A stretch of DNA of 64,000 bases from Triglochin maritima (lineage: Eukaryota; Streptophyta; Magnoliopsida; Alismatales; Juncaginaceae), in contig OY821771.1 in NCBI GenBank assembly GCA_963682175.1, forward strand, positions 34,058,201-34,122,200, in the 5' to 3' direction. This document shows positions 22,841 to 33,873 of this stretch, piece after piece; position 1 is the first letter of the stretch, and each line of letters opens with the position of its first letter. A model generated the notes under the pieces. The model saw nothing but the letters and a program-made list of their open reading frames with translations. It had not been told where the DNA came from and ran no database searches. A program made the translations under genes and the position numbers.

Positions 22841-24181
22841 AATACCCCCACACCTAGATTTTGCTAGTCCCTAGCAAAACAAAATATAAGAAAAATGAAA
22901 ACAGGGAAATCCTAACTCACTTTCGTAGGAATCACGGTTGCACTTAGCATGTGCAACAAGCCTTTAAACCCCTAAGTTTCCTTAGAGGACGAGTTTTGTC
23001 TTGTGAGGGTTTTCAGTTGACACACCCACAAAGTCTTAATTCATCATTTCATTAATAGCTCTAAATATGTCCACCTCAACTTTATACATCTTACTTAAGA
23101 ATTCTTGCATGCTTATTATATAAGTCTAACCCATAAAAAATCTGACTTGGTCTTCATTCCTCCAATATTCACACCACTAACTCTTCTATACATGTTATAA
23201 CTTAAATTATTTTGCACGCCTCCTCTGGTGGTGAAGTATCATTCGGATCAACCATGGCATGGATCATTCTTTTAGCTTTGGGCCTTGAGTATCTTAAAGT
23301 ATTTTTTCCCACGATTCAACACATTTGCTTGTTTTGACACTTTTACCCTTTTTGCATTCGTGTAGCGAGTTTGGTCGATAATCCCAAGCCGGCAGGCTCA
23401 AGTTACCGGGTTTTAAGATACCCCTACGGACCAGTGACTCGAAGGCTTGGGTTTTGTAATCATTTTGCAAAATGTGCTTTCCTCACTTTATTCCTTTATT
23501 TTTTTATTTTTTTTATTTTTTACTTTTATTTTCCTCAAGGCTTAATTTCTACTAGAAGTCCACACTTCCCGGTATATTTTCCTCAACCTCTGCTTTTTAT
23601 CAACCACTTCAAAGATTTGATTCATCCAATTTAAGTGCATACAAGTCTTAAAGGGTAATGTGTTATTTCTTTGGAACCAAGATTTATGTCATAATTTCTA
23701 TAAGCAGATATATATAATAAGGAACAAAAACTCAATGCATTTTGTACACGGGTTTTGGCGGTTCAATCTTAAGCTATGTCATGGAATATTGAATAATTTT
23801 TTTTAATTTTTTTTAAAAAAGAACAGAATATATAGATAGATAAACACCCCCCACACCTAAATCATGCATTGTCCTCAATGAATGTGAGCAAGATACTACA
23901 TGGATTTATGCATGAAAAAGGAAAGATCTCACCAACGTGAAGTACAAAGGAAAGTTCATGACTCTGTTGATGGACAAAAACCCGAATTCCCTCAAAACCT
24001 GTGAGATGCTAAAGAAGGGATTCAAATACGGGAAAGAAATGGTGCCAAAATACTCTTGGAGCCACATAAACGATGCTCACCGAAGGAGTTTTTTATTGTA
24101 TTTTTTTAATATAATTATGTACAAACAAAAGTTCCCATCTTCATTTGTCAAAGGACATCAAATGAGAACCTCAAAAGTGGG
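22841..24181. other. Internal region of the LTR element, non-coding
   Basis: AT-rich sequence with the minus-strand polypurine tract at its left edge and a homopolymer T stretch near 23488-23530. A 114-codon plus-strand open frame at 23937-24281 has no recognised features and overlaps the ORF end. Confidence 0.5.
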
Positions 24182-25678
24182 TCAATGCACTTGGAATGGG
24201 AACATGACACCACGCGGGGCCAGAATACGCATGCGTGGGCCCCCTTCACAAAGAGCATCTGATGAATTGAGAGGTTCATGAATTGGACGCAAAGGCGTCT
24301 CATTCAAAGGATCAAACTGAAAGAGCTTGAACCTCTCGAGAGTTTGGGAAATAAGGGGCAACGGAAGAAGAGTTTCTCCCGTTGCGGCGTTGAAGTTATG
24401 ATCGTCAATCCAACCTCTCCAACCAACTGGCTGGTGCGTCGGAGCGAGGTCAAGAACCTCGTCAGGCAAGTCCGACTCACCAGGCGAACAAAAAGTGGGT
24501 CTCATACCCAAGGTATCCTCCAAGGAGCTCCTAATACCCTCATGAGCAATGTAGTTGTTTGATGTTCCATCATTTCCAAGATGATCAGGAACAATAGTGA
24601 GAGGCAAACTCTCATCAGGTTGTTTGAAATTGAGGGTACTAGGGAGCTCTTGCTCCACTAGAGGTAAGTCCTTAAGAGGCACAACATGAAGATCGTGTGG
24701 CTCAAGGTCCACGGGACAAGAAGATAAGGCACAATCTTGTGCCGACTCATGATGAAATTGGTCCATGTTATTCTCAATGTGAATCGAATCCTCCACTAAG
24801 TGATCGTGAATTGAAACCCCAAGTCCCTCAGACTGACTAGGGGTTTGACTTTGAAAGATTATGCTTTGAATTTGTGGATGTGGTGGTGGTTCAATATCAA
24901 AAGATGCATCCTCATGTTGACAAGAAAAGTTACTCTCCTTACGTTTACGTAATTGCTGCGACATTTGACTCAATTGCAGTACCATATTTTGTGTGGACTG
25001 TCGAGTGGTTTTCATGAACGTAAGGAAAGTTTGTTCTAAGGAATCAGGTATGCGGTCAACTATGAGGTTCAAGTCAGAGCTTGGGAAATTTTGAGGTTGG
25101 GTGTTGATGGGCTGAGAATGGGTCCGATCATTTGAAGTTGGGCGTTGGTAGAATTCTGGGTATTCGGGAGGAGGGTACTGGGGTGAAAATGAAGTATAAG
25201 AATTTGGATATGAATTGTCTCCCCACGAATCCATCACTCTCGGGTTGTACGCGGATGCGTAATGGTCATATTGAGCATTTTGGGAAAAGGTATGCTCATA
25301 CTCAGGTTCTGGGGGAACATAAGGGCATTCCCTGATAACATGACCACTCAACCAACAACAGTCGCACGGTACGGCTACTGGAGCCACCGGTGCACTCATG
25401 TTGTCTGCCATACGCATGAAGGAGGCCAAAGTTAGTTGTAATGTCTCAGTTTGTCGACCAGCATATGATCCGACATAACTAGATTGTGGTGTAGCAGTCG
25501 GTGCCTCTCTTATGTTACCCCAATATGAAGATTGCTCAGTCACACAATGGGGATTGTCCCAACCATATGAGGTGTTAGTCTGAGCCACCTCAGGTTGTAT
25601 GGGTCCAGAATACCAGGAAGAATTGTCTTGGTCCCAATAATGATATGGATGGTCGCCGATGTAACCATCCACCTTCAC
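24182..25678 (-). CDS. Gag-like protein with CCHC zinc knuckle
   Basis: The frame encodes 498 aa without interruption. A zinc-knuckle pattern C-x2-C-x4-H-x4-C lies at about residues 105-118 (CDCCWLSGHVIREC). The N-terminal 100 residues are rich in Tyr, Trp, Ser, Gln, the region after the knuckle is Pro/Tyr-rich, then a helical Gln-rich segment (around 220-245), and the C-terminal half is acidic and Pro-rich. This looks like the C-terminal part of a gypsy-type gag polyprotein running into a non-conserved tail. No protease or RT follows. The start codon may be internal to a longer ancestral gag, since the capsid-like domain that usually precedes the knuckle is missing or unrecognisable. Function as RNA-binding gag is inferred only from the knuckle and context. 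Confidence 0.65.
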   Translation of the reverse strand: MKVDGYIGDHPYHYWDQDNSSWYSGPIQPEVAQTNTSYGWDNPHCVTEQSSYWGNIREAPTATPQSSYVGSYAGRQTETLQLTLASFMRMADNMSAPVAPVAVPCDCCWLSGHVIRECPYVPPEPEYEHTFSQNAQYDHYASAYNPRVMDSWGDNSYPNSYTSFSPQYPPPEYPEFYQRPTSNDRTHSQPINTQPQNFPSSDLNLIVDRIPDSLEQTFLTFMKTTRQSTQNMVLQLSQMSQQLRKRKESNFSCQHEDASFDIEPPPHPQIQSIIFQSQTPSQSEGLGVSIHDHLVEDSIHIENNMDQFHHESAQDCALSSCPVDLEPHDLHVVPLKDLPLVEQELPSTLNFKQPDESLPLTIVPDHLGNDGTSNNYIAHEGIRSSLEDTLGMRPTFCSPGESDLPDEVLDLAPTHQPVGWRGWIDDHNFNAATGETLLPLPLISQTLERFKLFQFDPLNETPLRPIHEPLNSSDALCEGGPRMRILAPRGVMFPFQVH

Positions 25679-26213
25679 AAAGAACTCTAGAGTCCACCAC
25701 TCTCACCACCACGAGGCTAAACTCGTAAAAAGTGCTCGACTCGACCCTAAAAACGCTACCAGAGAGTGTAAAGGGGAGGAGACTATAACATAGAAGAAGG
25801 TGAGAAGAAGATGACTCAGAGGAGAAGGGAAACTTAACTCTAAAAGATAGATGAGAGGGTTGGTCAGAAGTTTCCTAAACAAGCACGGTTCAAACAATCC
25901 TAGACCTAAGGGAGCCTAATTCTAGACGACTCCTAACTGGTTGAGTCGAATTGGATCGCTTGATTCACCTCCCTCACTAATCAAACCAACTTGGCAGGCA
26001 GTGTATAGCTAGTGGGGGCGCTTCCGACAGAGTCGGTGCCAATTAGACAACCACTTCGCTTGGAAGACTTACGTCAACACAAAAATACCTTCTAGACACC
26101 AAATCAAATTCGATCAGCTTCAAGTCATAGCAAGTCAAACCAATCTTCTCCTTAATTGAGTCTGATTCCTTAGGGGCCAATGTCTAATTGATTTTAATTT
26201 TAAGGCTTGGGTG

Positions 26214-26807
26214 ACACGCGTCAATACAGCATTGGTAAAAATTTGGGCGCACGGATCAACTTTTGCACGGCGGAATCGCCGCAATTTGTACATGAGGTGC
26301 GGCGGAATCGCCACCTTTTTGGCTCAGAATCGACCCGGATTTTTCCTGTGTGTTTATGGTATGTATTAGCTGTCATTTGCGCGTCCGGATTAATTATTGC
26401 ATATCTTTGGAGATCTGAGTTAATTTCTTCATATATTTGGAGATCCAAATTGATTTTTCCCTAGAACTTCTCCAAAATAATCTTTTGGTACTCGTCATTT
26501 GCAGTCGGGTCCTCGGCTTTTGCAATTAAGTCCCTGACTACTTTTGTGCTTAAGTCCCTGACCTTTTTGTAATTAGGTATTTGATTGCTTTTATGCTTGG
26601 ATGAACTTCCAGTTGAATCCCGATAATCTTGACTTGGTCTTTATGATAGAAATGAGTCTCTTGCACACATTTATGCTCGGGATATGGGTAATTTGCATTC
26701 AGGTCCCTGTATTATGTAAATAAGACTAAGCGCATACCTTAGTAGCATTTATTGATATAAAATTAATCTAAATGAAAGACATATGATGCAATGTATGCAA
26801 TACATCA
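26214..26807 (-). repeat. 5' LTR, truncated
   Basis: Matches 22257-22840 closely from acgcgtcaatacagc to the CATCA end. The missing part corresponds to 21648-22256 plus the PBS, consistent with one deletion at about 26214. Confidence 0.88.
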
Positions 26808-26849
26808 AAAGGTAAAATGAAGAGTTCATGTAAATCGAAGAAACCTTAC

Positions 26850-27150
26850 AACATGTGTTTGTCATTTAAACATATGAGTTTGTCCTTTTTAATGTATGAG
26901 TTTGTCCTTTTTATCATATGTGTTTGTCATTTTTAGTACATGCGTTTGCCATTTTAAACATATGAGTTTGTCCTTTTTAAGCTATGAATTTGTCCTTTTT
27001 AATATATAAGTTTGTCCATTTTGTCATCTGCGTTTGTCCTTTTTATCATATGGGTTTGTCCTTTTTAACTTATGAGTTTTCCCTTTTTAACCAATGAGTT
27101 TTCCATTTTTAATATATGAGTTTGACATTTTTATCATATGTGTTTGTACT
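26850..27150. repeat. Minisatellite (about 21-bp unit, tatgagtttgtccttttta)
   Basis: About fourteen imperfect tandem units containing atgagtttgtcc followed by ttttta(a) fill 300 bp next to the TIR element's captured gene. Flanked by a C-rich tract at 27150-27200. Confidence 0.85.
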
Positions 27151-27374
27151 CCCCTCCCCTCCCCTCCACCCCACTCCCCCTTCCCCTCCCCCTCTCCCAA
27201 AGGATGAACATTTAAAAGGGATGACCATTTAAAAAGGATGAATGCAATGACCATATTATCTCATATCATCTTCTTCCCCCGATCCAAGCCCTCCAACCCC
27301 ACCTCCCATTACCCACCACTCCCCCTTCCCCTCCCTCCTAGGACGACCGTAAGCGTCTCGTCCCCCACCGCGCC

Positions 27375-27665
27375 ATGGAGTTCGTGAGATCTAACATAGT
27401 CCTCAGCCACGGGACGGGCTCCTCCTCCGACCACTTCCTCCTCCACCTCCTCGTCGACCAACTTCACCACAATGTCCTAACCAACGTCGTCAGCATGCCC
27501 ACCTCCCTAAAGACCCACTCCCATGTTGTCTCCCTCGGCATCCCTCTCACCGATCTTGCCTCCCACCTCGTCCTCGACCTCTCCGTCGACGGTGCCAACA
27601 AGGTGGATCACGACCTCAACCTCGTCAAAGACCACGACGAGTCTTTGCGTCGGGAGAAAATGTTG
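27375..27665 (+). pseudogene. Captured ribose-5-phosphate isomerase fragment
   Basis: The frame from ATG 27375 aligns by eye with the N-terminal half of plant ribose-5-phosphate isomerase A (pentose phosphate / Calvin cycle enzyme). Recognisable blocks are EFVRS, GTGSS (family GTGST), VPTS-like VSMPTSLKTHSH, VSLGIPLTDLASH, DLSVDGAN (family DGADE) and DLNLVK...LRREKM. Substitutions at conserved positions, including GADE to GANK, argue against activity. After REKM the similarity stops and AT-rich sequence with repeats of gaatggaagattttgg follows. The codons are GC-rich, unlike surroundings, as expected for a captured exon. It lies inside a TIR element. Confidence 0.86.
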
Positions 27666-27939
27666 GAGAATGGAAGGTTTTGGGGAATAATGGAAGATTT
27701 TGGGGAATAATGGAAGGTTTTGAGAAGATATATACAGTGGAAACCAAATGTCGCATAGTTTAGCGTACGCGTGATGTGACACAAAATAAATAAATAATAT
27801 GTGATTTAATTAATCTTTGATAATAAAAAAATATGTGATTTTTGCTGACTGGATTGACCACGTCAGATGGCTTCCGGGACACACTGCCTCTACTAATCAT
27901 TTTCCATGATGAAATATAGAGTTGTCAAACATAGCATTT

Positions 27940-29141
27940 TGATGCATTGCATATATTGCATCATATTCCTTTCATTTAGATTAATTTTATATCAATAAAT
28001 GCTACTAAGGTATGTGTTTAGTCTTATTTACAGAATACAGGGACCTGAATGCAAATTACCCATATCTCGAGCATAAACGCGTGCAACAGACTCATTTCTG
28101 TCATGAAGACCAAGTTCAAGATTATCGGGGTTCAAATTGAAGTCCATCCAAGCATAAAAGAATTCAAAGACCTAATTACAAAAAGTCCAAGGACCTAAGC
28201 ACAAAAGTAGCTAGGGACTTAATTGCAAAAAACCGAGGACCCGACAGAAAATTACAAGTACCAAAATATTATCTTAGAGAAATTCTAAAGAAAAATCAAT
28301 TTGAATCTCCAAATATATGAAGATTTAATTCGGAGCTCAAAAAGAAAGGAAAGAAATCAATCCGGACGCGCAAATGACATTTAAATCATACCATAAACAC
28401 ACAGGAAAAATCTGAATCGATTCTGAGCCAAAAAGGTGGCGATTCCGCCGCACCTCATGTACAAAATGCGGCGGATTAGCCGCACAAAAGTTGATCCGTG
28501 CGCTCAAATATTTACCAATGCTGTATTGACGTGTGTACTTTCCTTTTATGTATTGGGATCCCTGGTTGAGGCTATAAATAAAGCCGAATCATGTATTGAA
28601 ACGATCCTTCTCCCCTCCCCTTCCCTTTAGCAATAAAATTCTGTTAGTTTATTTTGTGTTTTTAGTTTTCTTTTGTAGTTTCTCTACGACCCCTTCTCCT
28701 TCCCTCCATCCATGAGTTTCTAACTCTCTCCAAAGGGTGGGGGTGACGGATTTAGGGTGATGAGAAGAAGAATGATGTTATTATTTTAATTTCTTATTAG
28801 TATATTTTGATTACTTGAGTTTATGTTGAATCATTTATCATGTAATGCTTTATAACTAATGTGATTTATTATAAGTTTCAAATTTCTCTAAACAAAACCC
28901 GATATCTAAACCTCCACCCGCTGGACTCTCATCCATATTTGTTTTCTTTTTAGTTTTTCTTTTGTCGCTCTTGCTTTAGAAAATTAAAAAACCAAAAATC
29001 TCAAACCAAACATATTTCTCTCTCTCTTTCCTTAATCAAAAATCACAAAAATAACAATATCTCTCCCTCATTGTGTTCGACCCGTACTTGCCACGTCTTC
29101 ATTGACGTCGTGCACGTGCGGTATAAATAAAATTCTCATCA
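27940..29141 (+). mobile_element. Solo LTR (TGATG...CATCA family) with TSD
   Basis: The 1202-bp LTR is inverted relative to 21648-22840 and flanked by perfect 5-bp duplications cattt (27935-27939 and 29142-29146). It has a plus-strand TATA box (TATAAATA, near 28573). No internal domain remains. Confidence 0.92.
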
Positions 29142-29514
29142 CATTTCCTATTTATCATATAGCAAAAGTAGTTACGTGCTTTTTATAAGAGAAAAAAATA
29201 TCTGAGTGTATAAGTAATTTTACATGCATCAATTATATAAATAAAGTAGCAATTAAACATCTGAATTTCTATTCATCGCCAGAAAACTACTTTAATCGCC
29301 CGTACAAATTACCATTTTGCCATTCTCTCATTTCTACTCCTTTAACGCGACATTTAACCCTCCTATCACACATCTGTCTTCATCTTCCTCTCATAATCAT
29401 AAATAATAATGTTTTGAAGGTCAGTAATGAGTCCACGGACGCCCCGGTGTACTCGAATCTGGTAAAATATCCAACATCTTTTTAATAAAAAAATAATAAA
29501 AATAATAAAGAATA

Positions 29515-29635
29515 GCGGGCGTTCGCGGGATCCGCCCCTCCCATGGGGGCGGCATCTGGCTAAGACGCCTCCCCCATGGGGTGGCGTTTTACCCAGACGC
29601 CCCTCCCATGGGCGGGGCAGCTCCGTCGGACGCCC
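29515..29635. repeat. GGCGTC/GACGCC-CCATGG palindrome array (MULE 1, left)
   Basis: Alternating GGCGT(C/T) and AGACGCC blocks are separated by cccatggg-type palindromes, flanked by T-rich sequence. Same architecture as the arrays in the larger MULE. Confidence 0.85.
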
Positions 29636-30223
29636 GCCAATTTTTATATTTTTTTTATTAAAAAGATAATTGATTATAAATTTAGATAATTGCTAAATTA
29701 ATAATTATTATATTCAGATGACTGATACCCCTTCTGTACACCGAATAGAGAATTCCAGAGAAATTTCGAAGCTACTGAGGATAAATATTCGGATGACCAG
29801 GTAGAGGTCGGTAAACCGACCCAATGATTCCAGGAAGATCAAAAACTTACTGTCTTTACGATCACGGTGGACCAATGGAAACTCGGTTATCCGCATGGAA
29901 CATGTTCGGTAGACCGAGAAGCAAACGATCGACCGTCCGACATCTCACATTACAACGAGTTTTTGCAAGTGATGAAAATTCAAAAAATTCCAAATCCAAG
30001 AATTAAAAATCCAAAATTAGCGAGACCCCCGAACGACCTGTCGAGGTGGTATTTGTAAGTCGGGAAGTTTTACCATCATGGAATTTTGGATCTGGATTTT
30101 TTTTGAATCTTAATCACTTGCAAAAAATTGTAATCCGAGTCGTTACCACCGAAAACTTGTAAAGGAACCTCAAATAATTTGAAATAACACACCGTATAAT
30201 TTTATGTTTTTTTAGGACTGGGC

Positions 30224-30330
30224 GTCTTAGCCAGATGCCCCCTTGGGTGAGGCATCTTAGACAGATGCCTCCTCCATGGATGAGGCGTCTGGGTAAAACG
30301 CCCCCCATGGGGGGCGTTTTACCTAGACCC
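30224..30330. repeat. GGCGTC/GACGCC-CCATGG palindrome array (MULE 1, right)
   Basis: Shorter array of the same blocks, lying in the position of the transposase first intron read on the minus strand. Confidence 0.85.
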
Positions 30331-30946
30331 TCGACTCGTTTTTTTTGCTGGGCTTACTTCACCGAATCCAGGCGCTTTGCCAGACATTTTCGTGGTGTTT
30401 GTACTGGGAAAATGAGGAAAACGTAGGTAGAAATCTTGTTTTAAGAGACGGGACGAAATGAGTATTAAATGAATTGTTAAGGGCAAAAAGGTAATTGTCG
30501 GGGCGATTGAAGTAGTTTTCCGGCGACGAATAGTAGGCACCTTAAACATCTGCGTATGTAACGAGCGCACCTTTGCTTCATACGAGACATGGTTTTGAGG
30601 GATATTCGACCGTCCCAACATTGATTATTGTATCTTTTCGAAGAATTCTTTCTTGTGTTTAGTCACGTCCAACAGATCTCCAAACAAAAAAACGTCGAAA
30701 AGAACATAACCTACAATTTCAACCATTTTCATGACTCGCATTTGGGGTTGCTGCAACTACAAAATTTGATAACGGAAAAATAGACTTGATTAATACATTT
30801 GCATAAATGACTTATAACATAACATTAACAAGTGATGTTTGCATCGGTCCTACTGGCTTTCCATATTGTTACGTAACTGCTCATTTTCTAGATAATTCAT
30901 GAGTTTACATAAAAACATTATATCTTATGCATCGATTTTGCACCCA

Positions 30947-32049
30947 CAGTAGCTGTCAAATTCATGTTTCGAGTCGTGTTCATGTTGACAAGAATCGACA
31001 CGATTTTTTTTGCTCAACCCGAACACGAAATAAATAAAAAAATCGACCCGAACACGAACACGAAATTCAACACCTAAACACGAACATGAAATTAGTAACC
31101 TGAACACGACCCAAATTGACACTAATTTCTCCTAGTGTTTGTCGAAATCGCGTTTCGGGTTGTGTTCGTGTCAACACGAATTGATATGAATTCTTTGTGT
31201 CAACCTAAAAACAAAGTAAACATGAAACATCCATGATTCATCGTCACAAACTCTAAAAATATGAAAGGCTACAATGACACATCATACATCCATAAACATT
31301 CATCATCATTCATCAATATAAACATTCTATGGAAGACAAAATTGGTGATGACATGATAAAGTAATAGATATAAATGTTCCTTTTTACCATAACAAAACAG
31401 AAACTTGTTGACCATAAAGAACAAATTTAGATGGAAACCAAAGATCCCAAGCAAGACCTAATTGCTAATCTTGTAAGAAATTAAAGACAAACCCATTGTT
31501 CTTTACTTAACCAACCCAAACAATTGATCTTGCTGGAAATAAAGAAAATAAAATTTGTGGACTGTGGTGGTGGTGGTGGCTGCGGGTGGAGTGGTGGTGG
31601 TTGTGGGTGAAGAGGGTTGTGTAGGTCGAACCTGAAGGGGATGAGGACGGCGAGAGCAGAGGGCGAGGACGGCAAGGACGACCAGGACAACCATGATGGA
31701 GAGAGGAGAAGACGACGAAGGAGAGGGAAAGGACGACAACAGACGGAGATGGGGTGGCGGGGACGGCTACGGGGTGGACATTTGGATTTGAGAGGATTTG
31801 GATTTGGATTTGGATCTGGTGTTGGAGAGTGGAGATGGCTAGATGTTTGTTTTAGTTAGATTAGGGTTTTTTTACTTTTATATTTGAAATTTGGGTACTT
31901 TGTGTCGACCCGAATTACACGAAACCCGAAATATATCAACCCAAACCCGACACGAAATACAATTCGTGTTATTCGTGTCGACCCGAACCCGAAATTCCGT
32001 AACGTGTTCGGATTCGAATTTCGTGTTGTGACCCGAATTGGCAGCCCTG
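30947..32049. mobile_element. Non-autonomous hAT-like element
   Basis: The right end reads attggcagccctg, the inverse of a CAGGGCTGCCAA-type hAT terminus; the left end (cagtagctgtcaaattc) is a diverged match. Both subterminal regions (30947-31110, 31140-31200 and 31890-32045) are rich in cgaacacgaa / ttcgtgt(c/t)gacccgaa phrases in opposing orientation. The middle holds a GC-rich (GGT)n-like tract at 31560-31850. No clear 8-bp duplication was found, so ends are approximate. Confidence 0.6.
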
Positions 32050-32383
32050 ACCCACACACTACTATGATTATATATAACTAGATAATAGATGTATTGCATT
32101 TTTCTTAAATAACAAATAAAAATTGTGCAATTTTTTTTAAAAATGCTACTAATAACTCTACAACAGTAGAATTACTTGTAAGATTATGTAATCCACCATT
32201 AGATGATATTCTTTTTCATATTAGATGTTTTTTCATATTTTAAACTTAGTCGTACAAGTTTAACTTAAAATAATAAACTTTATTTACAAAATGTTAGAAT
32301 GATATCACCTATATAGGTAGTAATAGTACATATAGATATCAAAATTTTAGATAATTGTGCTATAATAATGATGTTAGACCTAG
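32050..32383. other. AT-rich, probably decayed hAT sequence
   Basis: No frame is kept. Its position directly before recognisable hAT transposase sequence suggests it is the 5' part of that relic. Confidence 0.3.
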
Positions 32384-33330
32384 AAAATTTAAATTACATG
32401 TCTCTCGTAGATGGAACTCTACTTATGAAATATTGAAATATTATTGCCTTTATAAATATTTAATTACAACTTTTTATAATGAAAAACAAAATGAAAACAT
32501 TTTAACTATTCTTGATTGAGGTAATTGTAAAATAATGTTAGATTTTTTGAAACATTTTTTCAATTTCACTAAAACATTAAGTTGAACATATTACACAACT
32601 GCTAACTTATTTATATATGAATTACTTCTAATTACTAAAGTATTTAAGAAATATAGGAGTAATGATAGTTTTGTAGAAATTATAAATGTAATGGAGGTTA
32701 AGTTTAATAAATATTAGAAACCTCCACCATTAATTTTTTGTTTAGCTTTTGTTATGGATCTTAGATTTAGAATGTCCGATTTATAAATTTACTTAAAAAC
32801 TATTTTGAAAACATGAATTATGAAGCTTATGAATATTACTTAAAAGAAATTAGAGTACACCTTAATATATATTTTAGTATATATGAACGATTACATAATG
32901 CTAATTAAATAGCTTCAAACATTGCTAGTTCACCATCATCCCAACGACACCTACTTATTGTTGAAGATGAATATGATGAAAACTCTCGATGGAATTGGTT
33001 AAACTAGAAAATATTAAAATTAATACAAAATGAAATACATAACAAATTAACTGTATATTTAAATATTGATATGTACTTAATTCCTGCAAATTGCAAATCT
33101 TTTGATGTTTTAGACTTGTGGAAATCTAACTCTACTAGATTTCCAATAATTTATTTATTAGCACACGATTTACTAACTCCTCCAACGTTAACTGTGACGT
33201 CTAAGTCTACATTTAGCACAAGTAAACGTGTCTTGACGGACAAAAGACGCAACACGTCCGATAAATCACTCAAGACAAGCGTTTGATTTAAAGATTTGTT
33301 TGACACTGAAGAGAGAATGCAGATCAACGA
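32384..33330 (+). pseudogene. hAT transposase relic (Ac/RICESLEEPER-like)
   Basis: Conceptual reading in shifting plus frames shows the order of a plant hAT transposase: WNSTYE-like (near 32409), LDFLKHFF...KTLS and TANLF-type segments, FCLAFVMD(L/P)RF-like (near 32740), then at 33071-33286 a C-terminal dimerisation segment with FDVLDLWK, FPIIYLLAHDLL, STFST and RVLTDKRRNT...KSL. Numerous stops and indels make it non-functional. The N-terminal BED zinc-finger part was not found. Confidence 0.85.
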
Positions 33331-33709
33331 GAGAGCATCGACGAAGACGAATAAACTATATGTAATTGCAATTTGCAATTGTAATACTTATTACATTAGA
33401 AATTGTATGTAATTTGTAAACTTATTTTACTTAATAGATTTTCACTATCAGTTTGGATGGGTATACCAGGTAGTCGGTGAGGCAATGACGTCGATTTATC
33501 GATTATTTTGTTGAAATTCTTTAATTGAATATTTATAAGTTAATTTTTTATGAATATCTGAGAAAATAGATCCGCAAACCCGACTGACAAGAACTCAAAG
33601 CTGACCGAAACCTAACCCGAGCAAACAAGTCGGGCAGGACCCGGTACCCAGGACTACTTTACACGGTTCACTTGACTTAGTTTTTCCAGTACTTTTTTTT
33701 GATTCCCTT
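33331..33709. other. Intergenic, nothing firmly recognised
   Basis: Includes a short G/C-richer tract around 33570-33650. Ends at the 8-bp duplication gacttaaa (33710-33717) of the large MULE. Confidence 0.35.
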
Positions 33710-33815
33710 GACTTAAAGGGAACTACTAAACGTCGCCCCAAAACTACTTAAATCGCCCCTTGAAATTACCAAATTGCCCTTAACAATATATTTAATACCC
33801 ATATCGTCCCGTGTC

Positions 33816-33823
33816 TATAAATT
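33816..33823 (+). promoter_or_regulatory. TATA box of transposase gene
   Basis: TATAAATT lies 58 bp upstream of the predicted ATG at 33874, inside the terminal region, so the element's end doubles as promoter. Confidence 0.65.
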
Positions 33824-33873
33824 AGGCCTAGGGTCTTGTATATTCATAATTTATCAGTAAAAACACCACGAAA

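Larger units (their letters stand above)
21648..26807 (-). mobile_element. Non-autonomous LTR retroelement with gag-like ORF
   Basis: The element is flanked by perfect 5-bp duplications aaagg (21643-21647 and 26808-26812). Its 3' LTR is 21648-22840 (TGATGGG...GCATCA). Its 5' LTR (26214-26807) keeps only the U3-side half; the rest plus the PBS are deleted. Next to the 3' LTR the minus strand reads TAGGTGTGGGGGTATT, a polypurine tract. The internal region has one ORF with a CCHC knuckle and no protease, RT or integrase, so it resembles a large non-autonomous (LARD-like) element. Confidence 0.87.
21418..27891. mobile_element. Pack-MULE-like TIR element with captured gene fragment, split by an LTR element
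   Basis: Long imperfect terminal inverted repeats (about 21418-21530 and 27773-27891) share blocks such as gctgactgga, ccacgtca and the tgtgtcaca phrase in inverted orientation. Removing the LTR element at 21648-26807 leaves about 1.3 kb that carries two minisatellite-like arrays and a ribose-5-phosphate isomerase fragment, with no transposase. Long TIRs plus a captured cellular gene are typical of Pack-MULEs. I could not find a 9-11 bp target-site duplication, so the superfamily and the outer ends (within some 20 bp) are provisional. Confidence 0.68.
29264..30541 (-). mobile_element. Non-autonomous MULE 1 with 11-bp TSD
   Basis: The 1278-bp element has long inverted termini (aatttctattcatcgcc... 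and its inverted partner near 30490-30541) and a perfect 11-bp duplication ttaaacatctg (29253-29263 and 30542-30552), diagnostic of Mutator-like elements. Its termini match those of the 6.36-kb MULE at 33718 (aaactact, aatcgccc, aattacca, ttgcc). It retains the first-exon start of the transposase on the minus strand (ATG at 30387, ten codons, then GTAAGC) and that of the second gene on the plus strand (about 29408), each followed by a GACGCC array, but no other coding sequence. Confidence 0.9.

Noticed and set aside
23937..24281. 114-codon plus-strand frame in the LTR element
   Set aside because: Not recognisable as a protein family and partly antisense to the gag-like ORF.
27507..27782. Minus-strand frame opposite the isomerase fragment
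   Set aside because: It is the antisense of recognisable isomerase codons and has no features of its own.
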